Below are positions 1-6,610 of a DNA stretch of 7,261 nt, piece after piece. A program made the translations under genes and the position numbers. The notes beneath the pieces are model-generated. The model saw nothing but the letters and a program-made list of their open reading frames with translations, made no database searches and was not told the DNA's origin. This DNA is from Comamonadaceae bacterium (GTDB lineage: Bacteria; Pseudomonadota; Gammaproteobacteria; Burkholderiales; Burkholderiaceae_C): the NCBI GenBank assembly GCA_947466165.1, contig CANIDW010000080.1:1-7261 (forward strand), in the 5' to 3' direction. Every line of letters starts with the position of its first letter. Within the stretch, counting starts at the first letter, position 1.

Positions 1-507
1 CAACGCGTGATGATTGCCATGGCCATGGTCTGCGAGCCGCGCGTGCTGATTGCCGACGAACCCACCACCGCGCTGGATGTGACGATTCAAGCGCAGATTC
101 TGGCGCTGATGTCGCGCCTGCAAAAAGACACCGGCATGAGCATGCTGTTCATCACGCACAACCTGGGTGTGGTCGCCCACCATGCCGAGCGCGTGGCCGT
201 CATGTACGCCGGCCAGGTGGTCGAGCAGGCCGGCGTGCATGAACTCTTTGCCAAGCCGGCCCACCCTTACACACAAGGCCTGCTGGCCTGCCTGCCGGGC
301 CGCGCACGCCAGCTGGCCCGCCAGAGCGGCCAGGCGGTGGCGCTGCAAGACATTCCCGGTCAGGCACCGGCCATGAACCAGCTGGGGTCGGGTTGCAGCT
401 TTGCCGAGCGCTGCAGCGTCAGCCTGCCCGCCTGCCAGCAGCAAGCGCCGCCCTGGCTGGGCACCGCCACGCACGCGCGCCTGTGCCACCTCGAAGGCCA
501 GCCATGA
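1..507 (+). CDS. Oligopeptide/dipeptide ABC transporter ATP-binding protein, C-terminal part (5' end outside window)
   Basis: Cytoplasmic ATPase subunit of a peptide-type (Dpp/Opp class) importer. The reading frame is open from base 1, and its first residues (QRVMIAMAM) are the usual continuation of the ABC signature LSGGxxQR, so Walker A and the Q-loop lie upstream of the window. A start at the GTG at 7 would be internal to the domain. Visible parts are Walker B with its glutamate (VLIADEP, window residues 15-21), the D-loop (ALD), and the H-loop histidine in FITHNLG. The C-terminal extension typical of oligopeptide transporter ATPases follows, beginning with the [10 protein letters not shown] motif. 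It contains four cysteines (in [11 protein letters not shown] and LCH), spaced like the Fe-S cluster cysteines known in some Opp/Dpp ATPases. The stop overlaps the next start as ATGA. It is probably the DppD/OppD-like half of a two-ATPase pair; the substrate cannot be read from the sequence. Confidence 0.93.
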   Translation, partial: QRVMIAMAMVCEPRVLIADEPTTALDVTIQAQILALMSRLQKDTGMSMLFITHNLGVVAHHAERVAVMYAGQVVEQAGVHELFAKPAHPYTQGLLACLPGRARQLARQSGQAVALQDIPGQAPAMNQLGSGCSFAERCSVSLPACQQQAPPWLGTATHARLCHLEGQP

Positions 508-1457
508 CGACACCCATGGTTCGCATTCAGGACCTCTCTGTCGAGTTCGGCCGCGGTGCGCAGCGCGTGCGCGCCGTGCGCGGCGTCAGCTTTGACATTG
601 CGCCGGGTGAAGCGCTGGGCCTGGTGGGTGAATCGGGTTCGGGCAAAAGCACCTTGGGCCGCGCACTGATCCAGCTCATTCAAGCCAGTGGCGGCTCGGT
701 TCAATTTGAAGGCCAGGAGCTCGTGGGCTTGAGCCAGGCCCAAATGCGCCCCTTGCGCCGGCAGGTGCAAATGGTATTTCAAGACCCCAGCCTGAACCCG
801 CGCCAGCGCGCCGGCGACATGCTCGCGGAGGTGCTGTCAACACACGGCCTGCACACAGGCGCAGCCCGGGCGCTGCGCATCGCCGAGCTGCTGCACATCG
901 TCGGTCTCAAGCCCGAACACGCCAGCCGCTTTTCGCATGAGTTTTCAGGCGGTCAAAAGCAGCGGCTGGGGATTGCCCGCGCACTGGCTGCGGAGCCACG
1001 CTTCATCGTCGCCGACGAGCCACTGTCGGCGCTGGACATGTCGATCCAGGCGCAAATCGTCAACCTCTTGATAGGCTTGCGCCAGCAACTCGGGCTGACA
1101 CTGCTGTTCATCTCGCATGACCTCGATGTGGTGCAGTACCTGTGTGACCGGGTGGTGGTTTTGTACCTGGGGCGGGTGATGGAAATCGCCCCCACCGCGG
1201 CCCTGTTTGATGCGCCCGCACATCCCTACACACAGGCCCTGCTGTCCGCTGCTCCGATCCCGGACCCGACGCAAGCCGCGCCGCAGGTCCATCTGCAAGG
1301 CGATCCGCCCAGCCCGCTCAACCCGCCATCCGGCTGCGTTTTTCGCACGCGCTGCCCGCACGCGATTGCCGCCTGCGCCGAGCAGGTGCCCGAGCTCATG
1401 CCCACCGGGGCCGGTCGCTGGGTGGCCTGCCTGCGCCATACCGAATGGAACCCATGA
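504..1457 (+). CDS. Oligopeptide/dipeptide ABC transporter ATP-binding protein (DppF/OppF-like)
   Basis: Complete 317-residue ATPase, the usual size for a DppF/OppF-type subunit, which pairs with the upstream ATPase to drive peptide or peptide-like import. Motifs in order: Walker [10 protein letters not shown] (42-50), Q-loop glutamine in VFQDP (Q93), signature FSGGQKQR (147-154), Walker B FIVADEP (167-173) and H-loop FISHD (H205). The oligopeptide-transporter C-terminal extension starts near [10 protein letters not shown] (238-247), with cysteines 278, 284, 291 and 309 in the Fe-S-like arrangement. The open frame extends further upstream to 393, but the ATG at 504 is preferred. It has a GAAGG ribosome binding site six bases upstream, gives the ATGA overlap with the previous stop, and puts the N-terminus at the normal place for the family. 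F in place of L in the signature is common in the F-type subunits. Substrate-binding and permease genes are presumably upstream, outside the window. Confidence 0.95.
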   Translation: MTTPMVRIQDLSVEFGRGAQRVRAVRGVSFDIAPGEALGLVGESGSGKSTLGRALIQLIQASGGSVQFEGQELVGLSQAQMRPLRRQVQMVFQDPSLNPRQRAGDMLAEVLSTHGLHTGAARALRIAELLHIVGLKPEHASRFSHEFSGGQKQRLGIARALAAEPRFIVADEPLSALDMSIQAQIVNLLIGLRQQLGLTLLFISHDLDVVQYLCDRVVVLYLGRVMEIAPTAALFDAPAHPYTQALLSAAPIPDPTQAAPQVHLQGDPPSPLNPPSGCVFRTRCPHAIAACAEQVPELMPTGAGRWVACLRHTEWNP

Positions 1458-2722
1458 TGCAACTCGACACCGCCTGCAAAGGCTATCCCCAACACCTGCC
1501 GCCGATAGCGCTCAAAGACGCAGGCCGGCAAGGCTGGAACCTGCTGCAAGGGGCACTGTCTTTTCCGCTGGCCGTCCTCAAGGACTCGGCCCTCGAACAC
1601 AACCTGCGCTGGATGCGCGAGTTCTGCCAAAGCCGCGGCCTGGACATCGCACCGCACGGCAAGACCACCATGTCACCCGAGCTCTACGCCCGGCAGATCG
1701 CCGCCGGCGCCTGGGGCATCAGCTTTGCCAATGTGTTTCAAGCCGGGGTGGGCGCGCGGCATGGTGTGCGCCGCATCATCATCGCCAACCAGGTCTTCCA
1801 GGCTGCCGACCTGGACAGCCTCTCGGCCCTGCTGCAAACCCATGCCGGCCTGCAAGTCTGGTTTCTGGTCGACTCGGCCGATCAAGTGCAAATGATTGAA
1901 GCATGGCGCACCGCGCGCGCCAGCAGCACGGTGTTCACGGTGCTGATGGAGATCGGGATTGCCGGTTACCGCGCCGGTTGTCGCGACCACGAACAAGCCC
2001 TGGCGCTGGCCCGGCTGGTTCGCCGCAGCCCCGCCCTGCGCCTGGCCGGTATCGAATGCTATGAAGGCTCGCTGGCCACCTGCAACCACGCGCATGACCG
2101 CCAGGGCGTTGCTGCCCTGATGAATCGCGTGCAAGCGCTGGCCGTGGCCTGCGAGGCCGAAGATCTGTTTGAAAACGACGAGGTTTTGCTCACCGCTGGC
2201 GGCTCGGCCATTTTTGACCTGGTGGCCGAACACCTCAAGCCGCATCTGCAACACCCGACGCGCGGCATCTTGCGCTCGGGCTGCTACGTCACGCATGACC
2301 ATGTGCAGTACCGCAAGCACCTGGCGTGCGTCGGCGAGCGCCTGCAACTGCGCGAGACCTTGCGGCCGGCCCTGGAAGTCATCAGCGCCGTGCAGTCCTG
2401 TCCCGAACCGGGACTGGCCATTCTGGCCATGGGCAAGCGCGACATCTCGTACGACCTGGACCTGCCTGTGCCGCAGTGGCGGGCGACGCCGGGGGCTTCG
2501 CAAACCCGCGCAGTTCCTTCTCACTGGTCCATCACCGGGCTGAACGATCAGCACGCTTACTTGCGCTTTGATGCACAGGCACCCGCCCACGAGCGGCCGG
2601 CATTCGGCGAGCTGGTCGGCAGCGGCATTTCGCACCCCTGCACCACCTTTGACAAATGGCGCTGGATGCCAGTGGTCGATGACAGCTACCGCGTGATCGA
2701 CGCTGTGTCGGTGAATTTTTAA
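1454..2722 (+). CDS. D-serine dehydratase-like, PLP- and zinc-dependent amino acid deaminase
   Basis: Probable cytoplasmic enzyme of the fold-type III (alanine-racemase-fold) PLP family that includes eukaryotic-type D-serine dehydratase and D-threo-3-hydroxyaspartate dehydratase. The expected reaction is conversion of a hydroxy-D-amino acid to a 2-oxo acid plus ammonia. From the ATG at 1454 it is 422 residues long. APHGKTTMSP carries the likely PLP lysine (K70), ECYEG is at 201-205, and a TAGGS loop (247-251) probably holds the PLP phosphate. The C-terminal domain has HPC (H394, C396), matching the His-x-Cys zinc ligands of D-serine dehydratase; the related D-threonine aldolases use His-x-Asp. 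Starts at 1445, 1454 and 1457 are possible. I chose 1454 because it forms an ATGA overlap with the upstream stop and has a GGAA element just before it. Exact substrate is unknown: D-serine, D-threonine and 3-hydroxyaspartate are all possible. The neighbouring D-aminoacylase supports D-amino-acid catabolism. Confidence 0.88.
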   Translation: MMQLDTACKGYPQHLPPIALKDAGRQGWNLLQGALSFPLAVLKDSALEHNLRWMREFCQSRGLDIAPHGKTTMSPELYARQIAAGAWGISFANVFQAGVGARHGVRRIIIANQVFQAADLDSLSALLQTHAGLQVWFLVDSADQVQMIEAWRTARASSTVFTVLMEIGIAGYRAGCRDHEQALALARLVRRSPALRLAGIECYEGSLATCNHAHDRQGVAALMNRVQALAVACEAEDLFENDEVLLTAGGSAIFDLVAEHLKPHLQHPTRGILRSGCYVTHDHVQYRKHLACVGERLQLRETLRPALEVISAVQSCPEPGLAILAMGKRDISYDLDLPVPQWRATPGASQTRAVPSHWSITGLNDQHAYLRFDAQAPAHERPAFGELVGSGISHPCTTFDKWRWMPVVDDSYRVIDAVSVNF

Positions 2723-2743
2723 ACACTGTCTGCAGGCGCCAAC

Positions 2744-3649
2744 TTGAAACCCTCACTGCTCCAACGACTGCAGACCATCGCTGACTCCTTGCCGCGGGCA
2801 CAGCAGCAGGTGATCGCCGTGCTGCTGCAAAACCCCGAAAGCGCACTGTCCATGAGCGTGGATGCATTGGCCGCGCAAGCCCGGGTATCCACGCCCACCA
2901 TCATGCGCACTGCCCGGCAGCTCGGCTTTGAGGGCGTGCGAGAGTTCAAGCTGGCCCTGGCACAGGACCTGGCCCGGGCCACGCCGGTGCATCGTTCCGT
3001 CAACCTGCAAGACAGCACGGGCGATATCGTGCAAAAAATCCTGGGTGGTGCGGCCGCCTCGATTACCGGCCTGCAGCAGCAACTGCAAACCGGCACGCTG
3101 GAAAAAGCGGCGCAATTGCTGGCACGCGCACAGCGCATCGACTGCTACTCGGTGGGCGCTACCTCGGCCTTCATGGCCAGTGACCTACAGGGCAGACTGT
3201 TCCGGCTCGGCCGCAATGCACACGCATTTCATGACGCGCATTTGCAATTGATTTCTGCCGCCACGCTGGGCCCGGGCGGTGTGGCTGTGGCCATCTCGCA
3301 CGTGGGCCGCATGCCCTTTGTGCTGGAAGCCATTGGCTTTGCCAAATCTCAAGGCGCGCCGGTGATTGCGATCACCCAGCCCGACACGCCGCTGGCGCAA
3401 CTGGCCGACGTGGTGATAGGCGTCAGCGTGCCGCCGGATGCCGTCATGCGCGTGGGCACCGAAGCCTATATCGCTCATTTGCTGGTGATTGAGCTGCTGA
3501 TGGTGCTGGTGCTCAAGGCCCTGGGCCCGAAAGCGGCACGCCAGCTCAGCCAATTCAGATCCGTTTTGCAGGCCCACGGCCAGGACATTGACCAACACCC
3601 CGCTGTGGACTGGGCCTGGTCTTCGATTGAGAAAGATTCCGATTCATGA
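2744..3649 (+). CDS. MurR/RpiR family transcriptional regulator (HTH plus SIS domain)
   Basis: DNA-binding regulator of 301 residues, normal for the family. The N-terminal RpiR-type helix-turn-helix covers about residues 1-77, with the recognition region RVSTPTIMRTARQLGFEG followed by VREFKLAL. A sugar-isomerase (SIS) sensor domain covers about 120-255, with YSVGATSAF near its start and APVIAITQPDTPLAQLADVV later. The usual SIS phosphate-binding motif SxSGxT reads SHVGRM (185-190) here, so the ligand may not be a phosphosugar. The chosen start is TTG at 2744: no in-frame ATG lies between it and the in-frame stop of the previous gene at 2720-2722, and a weak AGG element sits seven bases upstream. 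The gene stands 21 bases after the deaminase, and its stop overlaps the deacylase start as ATGA. It very probably controls this operon, and perhaps itself, in response to a D-amino-acid-related ligand; that is inferred from position. Confidence 0.92.
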   Translation: MKPSLLQRLQTIADSLPRAQQQVIAVLLQNPESALSMSVDALAAQARVSTPTIMRTARQLGFEGVREFKLALAQDLARATPVHRSVNLQDSTGDIVQKILGGAAASITGLQQQLQTGTLEKAAQLLARAQRIDCYSVGATSAFMASDLQGRLFRLGRNAHAFHDAHLQLISAATLGPGGVAVAISHVGRMPFVLEAIGFAKSQGAPVIAITQPDTPLAQLADVVIGVSVPPDAVMRVGTEAYIAHLLVIELLMVLVLKALGPKAARQLSQFRSVLQAHGQDIDQHPAVDWAWSSIEKDSDS

Positions 3650-5067
3650 AAAGCACCCTGCTGCGCCGCATCCAGGTGGTCGATGGCACTGGCGCGCCCG
3701 CGCGCCAAACCGATGTACTGATTCGCGGCGACCGCATTGCCGGCATCGCGCCCGACCTGCAAGCCCATGCGGACGACACCATTGACGTCCAAGGGCTCAC
3801 CGTTACGCCGGGCTTCATTGATGTGCACACACACGACGATGCGCAAGTGCTGCGCGACCCGGGCATGCTGGCCAAACTTTCCCAAGGCGTGACCACCGTG
3901 ATCACCGGCAATTGCGGCTTGTCACTGGTGCCGCTGGTGACCACCGCACCCGAGTCGCCACTGGACTTGCTGCACACCACCGAGTTCCGCTTTCCCCAAC
4001 TCAATGACTACGCCAAGGCGCTGGCCGACAGCCCGTCGGCCGTCAACGTTGGCGCGCTGATAGGCCACACCACCTTGCGCGCCACGGCCATGGCAGATTT
4101 AAGCCGCGCTGCCAATGCCGGCGAAATCGATGTCATGGCCAAGCTGCTGGAAGCTGCTTTGGCGCAAGGCGCATTGGGACTGTCGTCCGGGATTTTTTAC
4201 CAGCAGGCCTTTGCCGCTGACATGGCTGAGATGCAGGCGCTGGTGCGCGTGGTCGGCCGCCATGCCGGCGTGTATGTCACGCACATACGCACCGAGATGG
4301 ATGACATCCTGAGCGCCATGCAGGAAGCCGCCGACACTGCCCAAGCCGGTCCGGCCACCTGGATCATGTCGCATCACAAATGCGCCGGCCCGCGCAACTG
4401 GGGCCGCACCATCGAGACCCTGGCCCTGCTAGAGCGCCTGAGCCAGCGCCAGTCTGTGGGCACCGATGTTTATCCCTACAGCGCCGGCTCTACCCTTCTG
4501 CGCGAAGACCTGGTGGACGGCGTGATCGACATTTTGATCACCCGCAGCGACCCGCATCCCGAGATGGCCGGTCGCTACATGGCCGACATCGCCGCCGAAT
4601 GGGGCGTGGACCAGCTACAGGCCTGCCGGCGCCTCATGCCGGGCGGCGCCTGCTACTTCCAGATGCGCGAAGACGATGTGCGGCGCGTGATCGCACACCC
4701 GCTGAGCATGATCGGATCTGACGGACTGCCGCATGACGAACGCCCGCACCCGCGACTGTGGGGGGCTTTTGCCCGCGTGCTGGCGCACTACTGCCGCGAC
4801 GAGCAGCTCATCAGCTTGCCGCAAGCCATCCACAAAATGACAGGTCTGTCAGCCGCCCGCTACGGACTGACGGACCGCGGCGTGCTGCGCGAAGGCGCGT
4901 TTGCCGACTTGGTGCTGCTGGACCCGGCGCGGGTTCAGGACAAGGCCACTTATGAGAACCCGCGCCTGATGTGCGAGGGCATAGAGCGCGTGATGGTCAA
5001 TGGCCAATGGGCCTTTGCCAAGGGACAGGCCACCGGCTCGCACACCGGCCGGTTTTTGCGCCGTTAA
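3646..5067 (+). CDS. D-aminoacylase / N-acyl-D-amino-acid deacylase (amidohydrolase superfamily)
   Basis: Zinc hydrolase that cleaves N-acyl-D-amino acids to the free D-amino acid and a carboxylate. The 473-residue length is close to the family's usual 480 or so. Residues matching the known Alcaligenes D-aminoacylase active site are all present with a constant offset: H61 and H63 in DVHTHDD, C90 in GNCG, H213 in YVTHIRTE, H243 in MSHHKCAG, and the catalytic aspartate D359 in GSDG, followed by LPHDERPHPR. A short beta-sandwich part is formed by both ends, including the C-terminal GAFADLVLLD strand. The ATG at 3646 overlaps the regulator's stop (ATGA), with a purine-rich GAGAAAG upstream. The product would feed D-amino acids to the deaminase encoded two genes upstream. 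The acyl group and side-chain preference cannot be read from sequence; D-glutamate or D-aspartate deacylase variants remain possible. The last codons overlap the stop of the convergent dioxygenase. Confidence 0.94.
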   Translation: MKSTLLRRIQVVDGTGAPARQTDVLIRGDRIAGIAPDLQAHADDTIDVQGLTVTPGFIDVHTHDDAQVLRDPGMLAKLSQGVTTVITGNCGLSLVPLVTTAPESPLDLLHTTEFRFPQLNDYAKALADSPSAVNVGALIGHTTLRATAMADLSRAANAGEIDVMAKLLEAALAQGALGLSSGIFYQQAFAADMAEMQALVRVVGRHAGVYVTHIRTEMDDILSAMQEAADTAQAGPATWIMSHHKCAGPRNWGRTIETLALLERLSQRQSVGTDVYPYSAGSTLLREDLVDGVIDILITRSDPHPEMAGRYMADIAAEWGVDQLQACRRLMPGGACYFQMREDDVRRVIAHPLSMIGSDGLPHDERPHPRLWGAFARVLAHYCRDEQLISLPQAIHKMTGLSAARYGLTDRGVLREGAFADLVLLDPARVQDKATYENPRLMCEGIERVMVNGQWAFAKGQATGSHTGRFLRR

Positions 5068-6176
5068 ACCTGGGCGCTGTTGTCTGCCCAGGCCTTCAAA
5101 GGCATGCCCATCACCGCGGCCTGACGCTGCTCGTAGGCCACAAACTCGGGCGTGATGGCGCTGCCGCGCACACCGCCGCGCACCGCGCCGGCACGAACAT
5201 CACCAAAGTACTCTTCAAAAGCCGCAGGCAAGGGCTGTGAAGCGGGAATAGACAGCCACAGGCGCAGCAGGTGGCGTTTTTCGTCGGCTTGCTCGAAATC
5301 CTCAAAGGGCGTGCGCGAATGCAGCGTGACGTAGCTGTTGAGCAGTTGCAGGTCGCCACGCTCCAGCTCCATCGAGTAGCAAAGCAAGGGGCTGGGCATC
5401 AGCTGGTCCAACAGGTCCAGCGCTTCGGTCTGCAAGGCACTCAAGCGCGGCACTTCGGGGAAATCGCGCTGGGCGGCGTCTGTGTTTTTACGGTTGGTGC
5501 GCGCCACAAAAAATTCAGGGTGATTGCCAAAAATCGGGCAGCGGTAAAACGGCGGCTGAGACGGGTCTTGCGTGCCCTGGTAACTGTGAAAAAACGGCTG
5601 CTGTAAGACCGCTATCAAGTCCGGGCGCAAGCGCTGTACCTCGCGGCGCAGCTGCATGGAGCTGATCACTTTGCTCGTGCCGCCGCTTTTGGCAGTGCGC
5701 CTGCACAAGAGGCCCACCACGTCGCAGGAGTCCTGGTGAAAGTCCAGGCCGGCCTTGGTGTTGTAACCGCGCCCGCCCTTGGCCTTGTAGTCACCGCCCT
5801 CGTCACGCACATCATTCATCACCTGGCTGGCGCGGTTTTGCGTACGGCCCACCCCCATGTAAAGGCCCATGCCCCAATAAGCCAGCCGGGTGTCGGCTTC
5901 ACTCCAAAGGTCCACCGGAAAGCCCTTCACGAGGCACATGCCGAAACCGGTCTGCGTGGTGGCAACGGCGCGCGCCAGCGCACTGCGCGAGGCATGACTC
6001 AGCGGAAAGTCGGCCTGCGCCATTGCCAGCAGCGGCTTGTTCAGGCGCCTGGCATGCTGCAAGGCGAGGTCAAAGCCCTCGACCTCGGTGGCACTCAGTC
6101 GCTGAACCCAGGAGTCGTCCTGATGGACATCGTCAGCGGTCCATGCCCTGGGGCCAAGGGGTTTTGCGCTCTTCAT
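5064..6176 (-). CDS. TauD/TfdA-family Fe(II)/2-oxoglutarate-dependent dioxygenase
   Basis: Cytoplasmic non-haem iron oxygenase of 370 residues that would couple 2-oxoglutarate decarboxylation to hydroxylation of an unknown substrate. The iron-binding facial triad is visible as H147 and D149 in FHQDSCD and the distal H286 in TLHSRTPFED. The 2-oxoglutarate-binding arginine is probably R301 or R305 in KRHLLRLWLS. The following LLCRRTAKSGGTS stretch is typical of the TauD superfamily. It is longer than taurine dioxygenase itself (about 280 residues), mainly from roughly 75 extra N-terminal residues and a C-terminal tail, so taurine is not a safe guess. The ATG at 6174-6176 has an AGGA ribosome binding site nine bases upstream on the minus strand (6186-6189). 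The gene converges on the D-amino-acid operon with overlapping stop codons and is separated from the CoA-transferase by 434 bases, so it is probably transcribed alone. Confidence 0.9.
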   Translation of the reverse strand: MKSAKPLGPRAWTADDVHQDDSWVQRLSATEVEGFDLALQHARRLNKPLLAMAQADFPLSHASRSALARAVATTQTGFGMCLVKGFPVDLWSEADTRLAYWGMGLYMGVGRTQNRASQVMNDVRDEGGDYKAKGGRGYNTKAGLDFHQDSCDVVGLLCRRTAKSGGTSKVISSMQLRREVQRLRPDLIAVLQQPFFHSYQGTQDPSQPPFYRCPIFGNHPEFFVARTNRKNTDAAQRDFPEVPRLSALQTEALDLLDQLMPSPLLCYSMELERGDLQLLNSYVTLHSRTPFEDFEQADEKRHLLRLWLSIPASQPLPAAFEEYFGDVRAGAVRGGVRGSAITPEFVAYEQRQAAVMGMPLKAWADNSAQV

Positions 6177-6610
6177 GCGGGATCATCCTAGTGACGTGGA
6201 GTTAGAGAAAGATGGGCGATTTAGCCCAATGTCTCAATGTTACTGCCGGGGCCCGGGGCTTTTGAGCTCGCCGGGCATGAAGTCGACCAGCAAGACAATG
6301 CACTGGCCGGCTTGCCAGCACCCTCGGAAACTTGGCGCAGTGGAGCCTAATGCTTGCAGCCAACCAGTCGGAAGTTGGACGCAGCCTCAGCGTCTGCGGC
6401 AAGTACTGTTGGCCTTGCAGAGGTACAAGCCACTCTTCTTACTTTAAGTCCAGCGACTGGCGCACTTGAATGTCCAACCACCTCCGTCAGACTCGAATGG
6501 CACGACGCGCTTCAACTAATAAGCTATTTCATTAGCCGGCGCCCATTGCACTAAAACACCATGCGTCGTCATCGGGCAGTTAAAGTCCTCGGATTGAAAC
6601 CTTGGCTTTT
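6177..6610. other. Intergenic region without a supportable gene
   Basis: 434 bases between the dioxygenase start and the CoA-transferase stop. The first 60 or so carry the dioxygenase ribosome binding site and a weak candidate promoter. The remainder holds only short open frames (60-90 codons) with no recognisable domain. Small inverted repeats are present: CTGGC-N6-GCCAG (6303-6318), CCAAC-N9-GTTGG (6360-6378), a GTTGGAC/GTCCAAC pair (6374-6380 and 6472-6478) and CTAAT-N10-ATTAG (6516-6535). None is followed by a convincing T-run, so I call no terminator. GC is near 50% in the sampled lines (29/60 at 6421-6480, 31/60 at 6481-6540), lower than in the operon. It may be a degraded gene or an intergenic repeat remnant, but nothing in it proves that. 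Confidence 0.6.
6209..6237 (-). promoter_or_regulatory. Candidate promoter with embedded inverted repeat upstream of the dioxygenase
   Basis: On the minus strand a TTGAGA (6232-6237) stands 17 bases from CATCTT (6209-6214), a weak match to sigma70 -35 and -10 boxes, about 33 bases before the dioxygenase start. The spacer contains the inverted repeat TGGGC-N6-GCCCA (6213-6228), which could be a regulator site or a hairpin. The -10 match is poor (three of six bases), so this is only a candidate. Confidence 0.22.

Noticed and set aside
236..288. Similar stretches in the two ATPase genes (around 261-288 and 1216-1243)
   Set aside because: This is the conserved HPYTQ motif of paralogous ATPases, not a mobile repeat.
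1207..1899. 230-codon + frame spanning the junction of the second ATPase and the deaminase
   Set aside because: Arg/Pro-rich, low-complexity translation in a shifted frame of two well-supported genes. The real frames carry the motifs and the ATGA overlap.
1673..2635. Long open frame (320 codons) on the minus strand inside the deaminase
   Set aside because: It lies wholly antisense to a gene with clear catalytic motifs, shows no recognisable domain, and is the kind of long shadow frame expected in GC-rich coding DNA.
5736..6191. 151-codon + frame antisense to the N-terminal half of the dioxygenase
   Set aside because: No domain, and the opposite strand encodes the conserved dioxygenase with its iron ligands and a good ribosome binding site.
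6245..6264. GC-rich stretch followed by TTTT, resembling a terminator
   Set aside because: The GGGGCCCGGGG block does not form a proper stem with a loop (only very short arms pair), and four T's are too few to call an intrinsic terminator.
6202..6402. Short minus-strand frame (66 codons) in the intergenic region
   Set aside because: Basic, unrecognised sequence. Its ATG region has no clear ribosome binding site and it overlaps other short frames in both directions, so a real gene cannot be supported.
6175..6447. 90-codon + frame starting opposite the dioxygenase start
   Set aside because: No domain and no convincing ribosome site. It begins inside the dioxygenase start region on the other strand.
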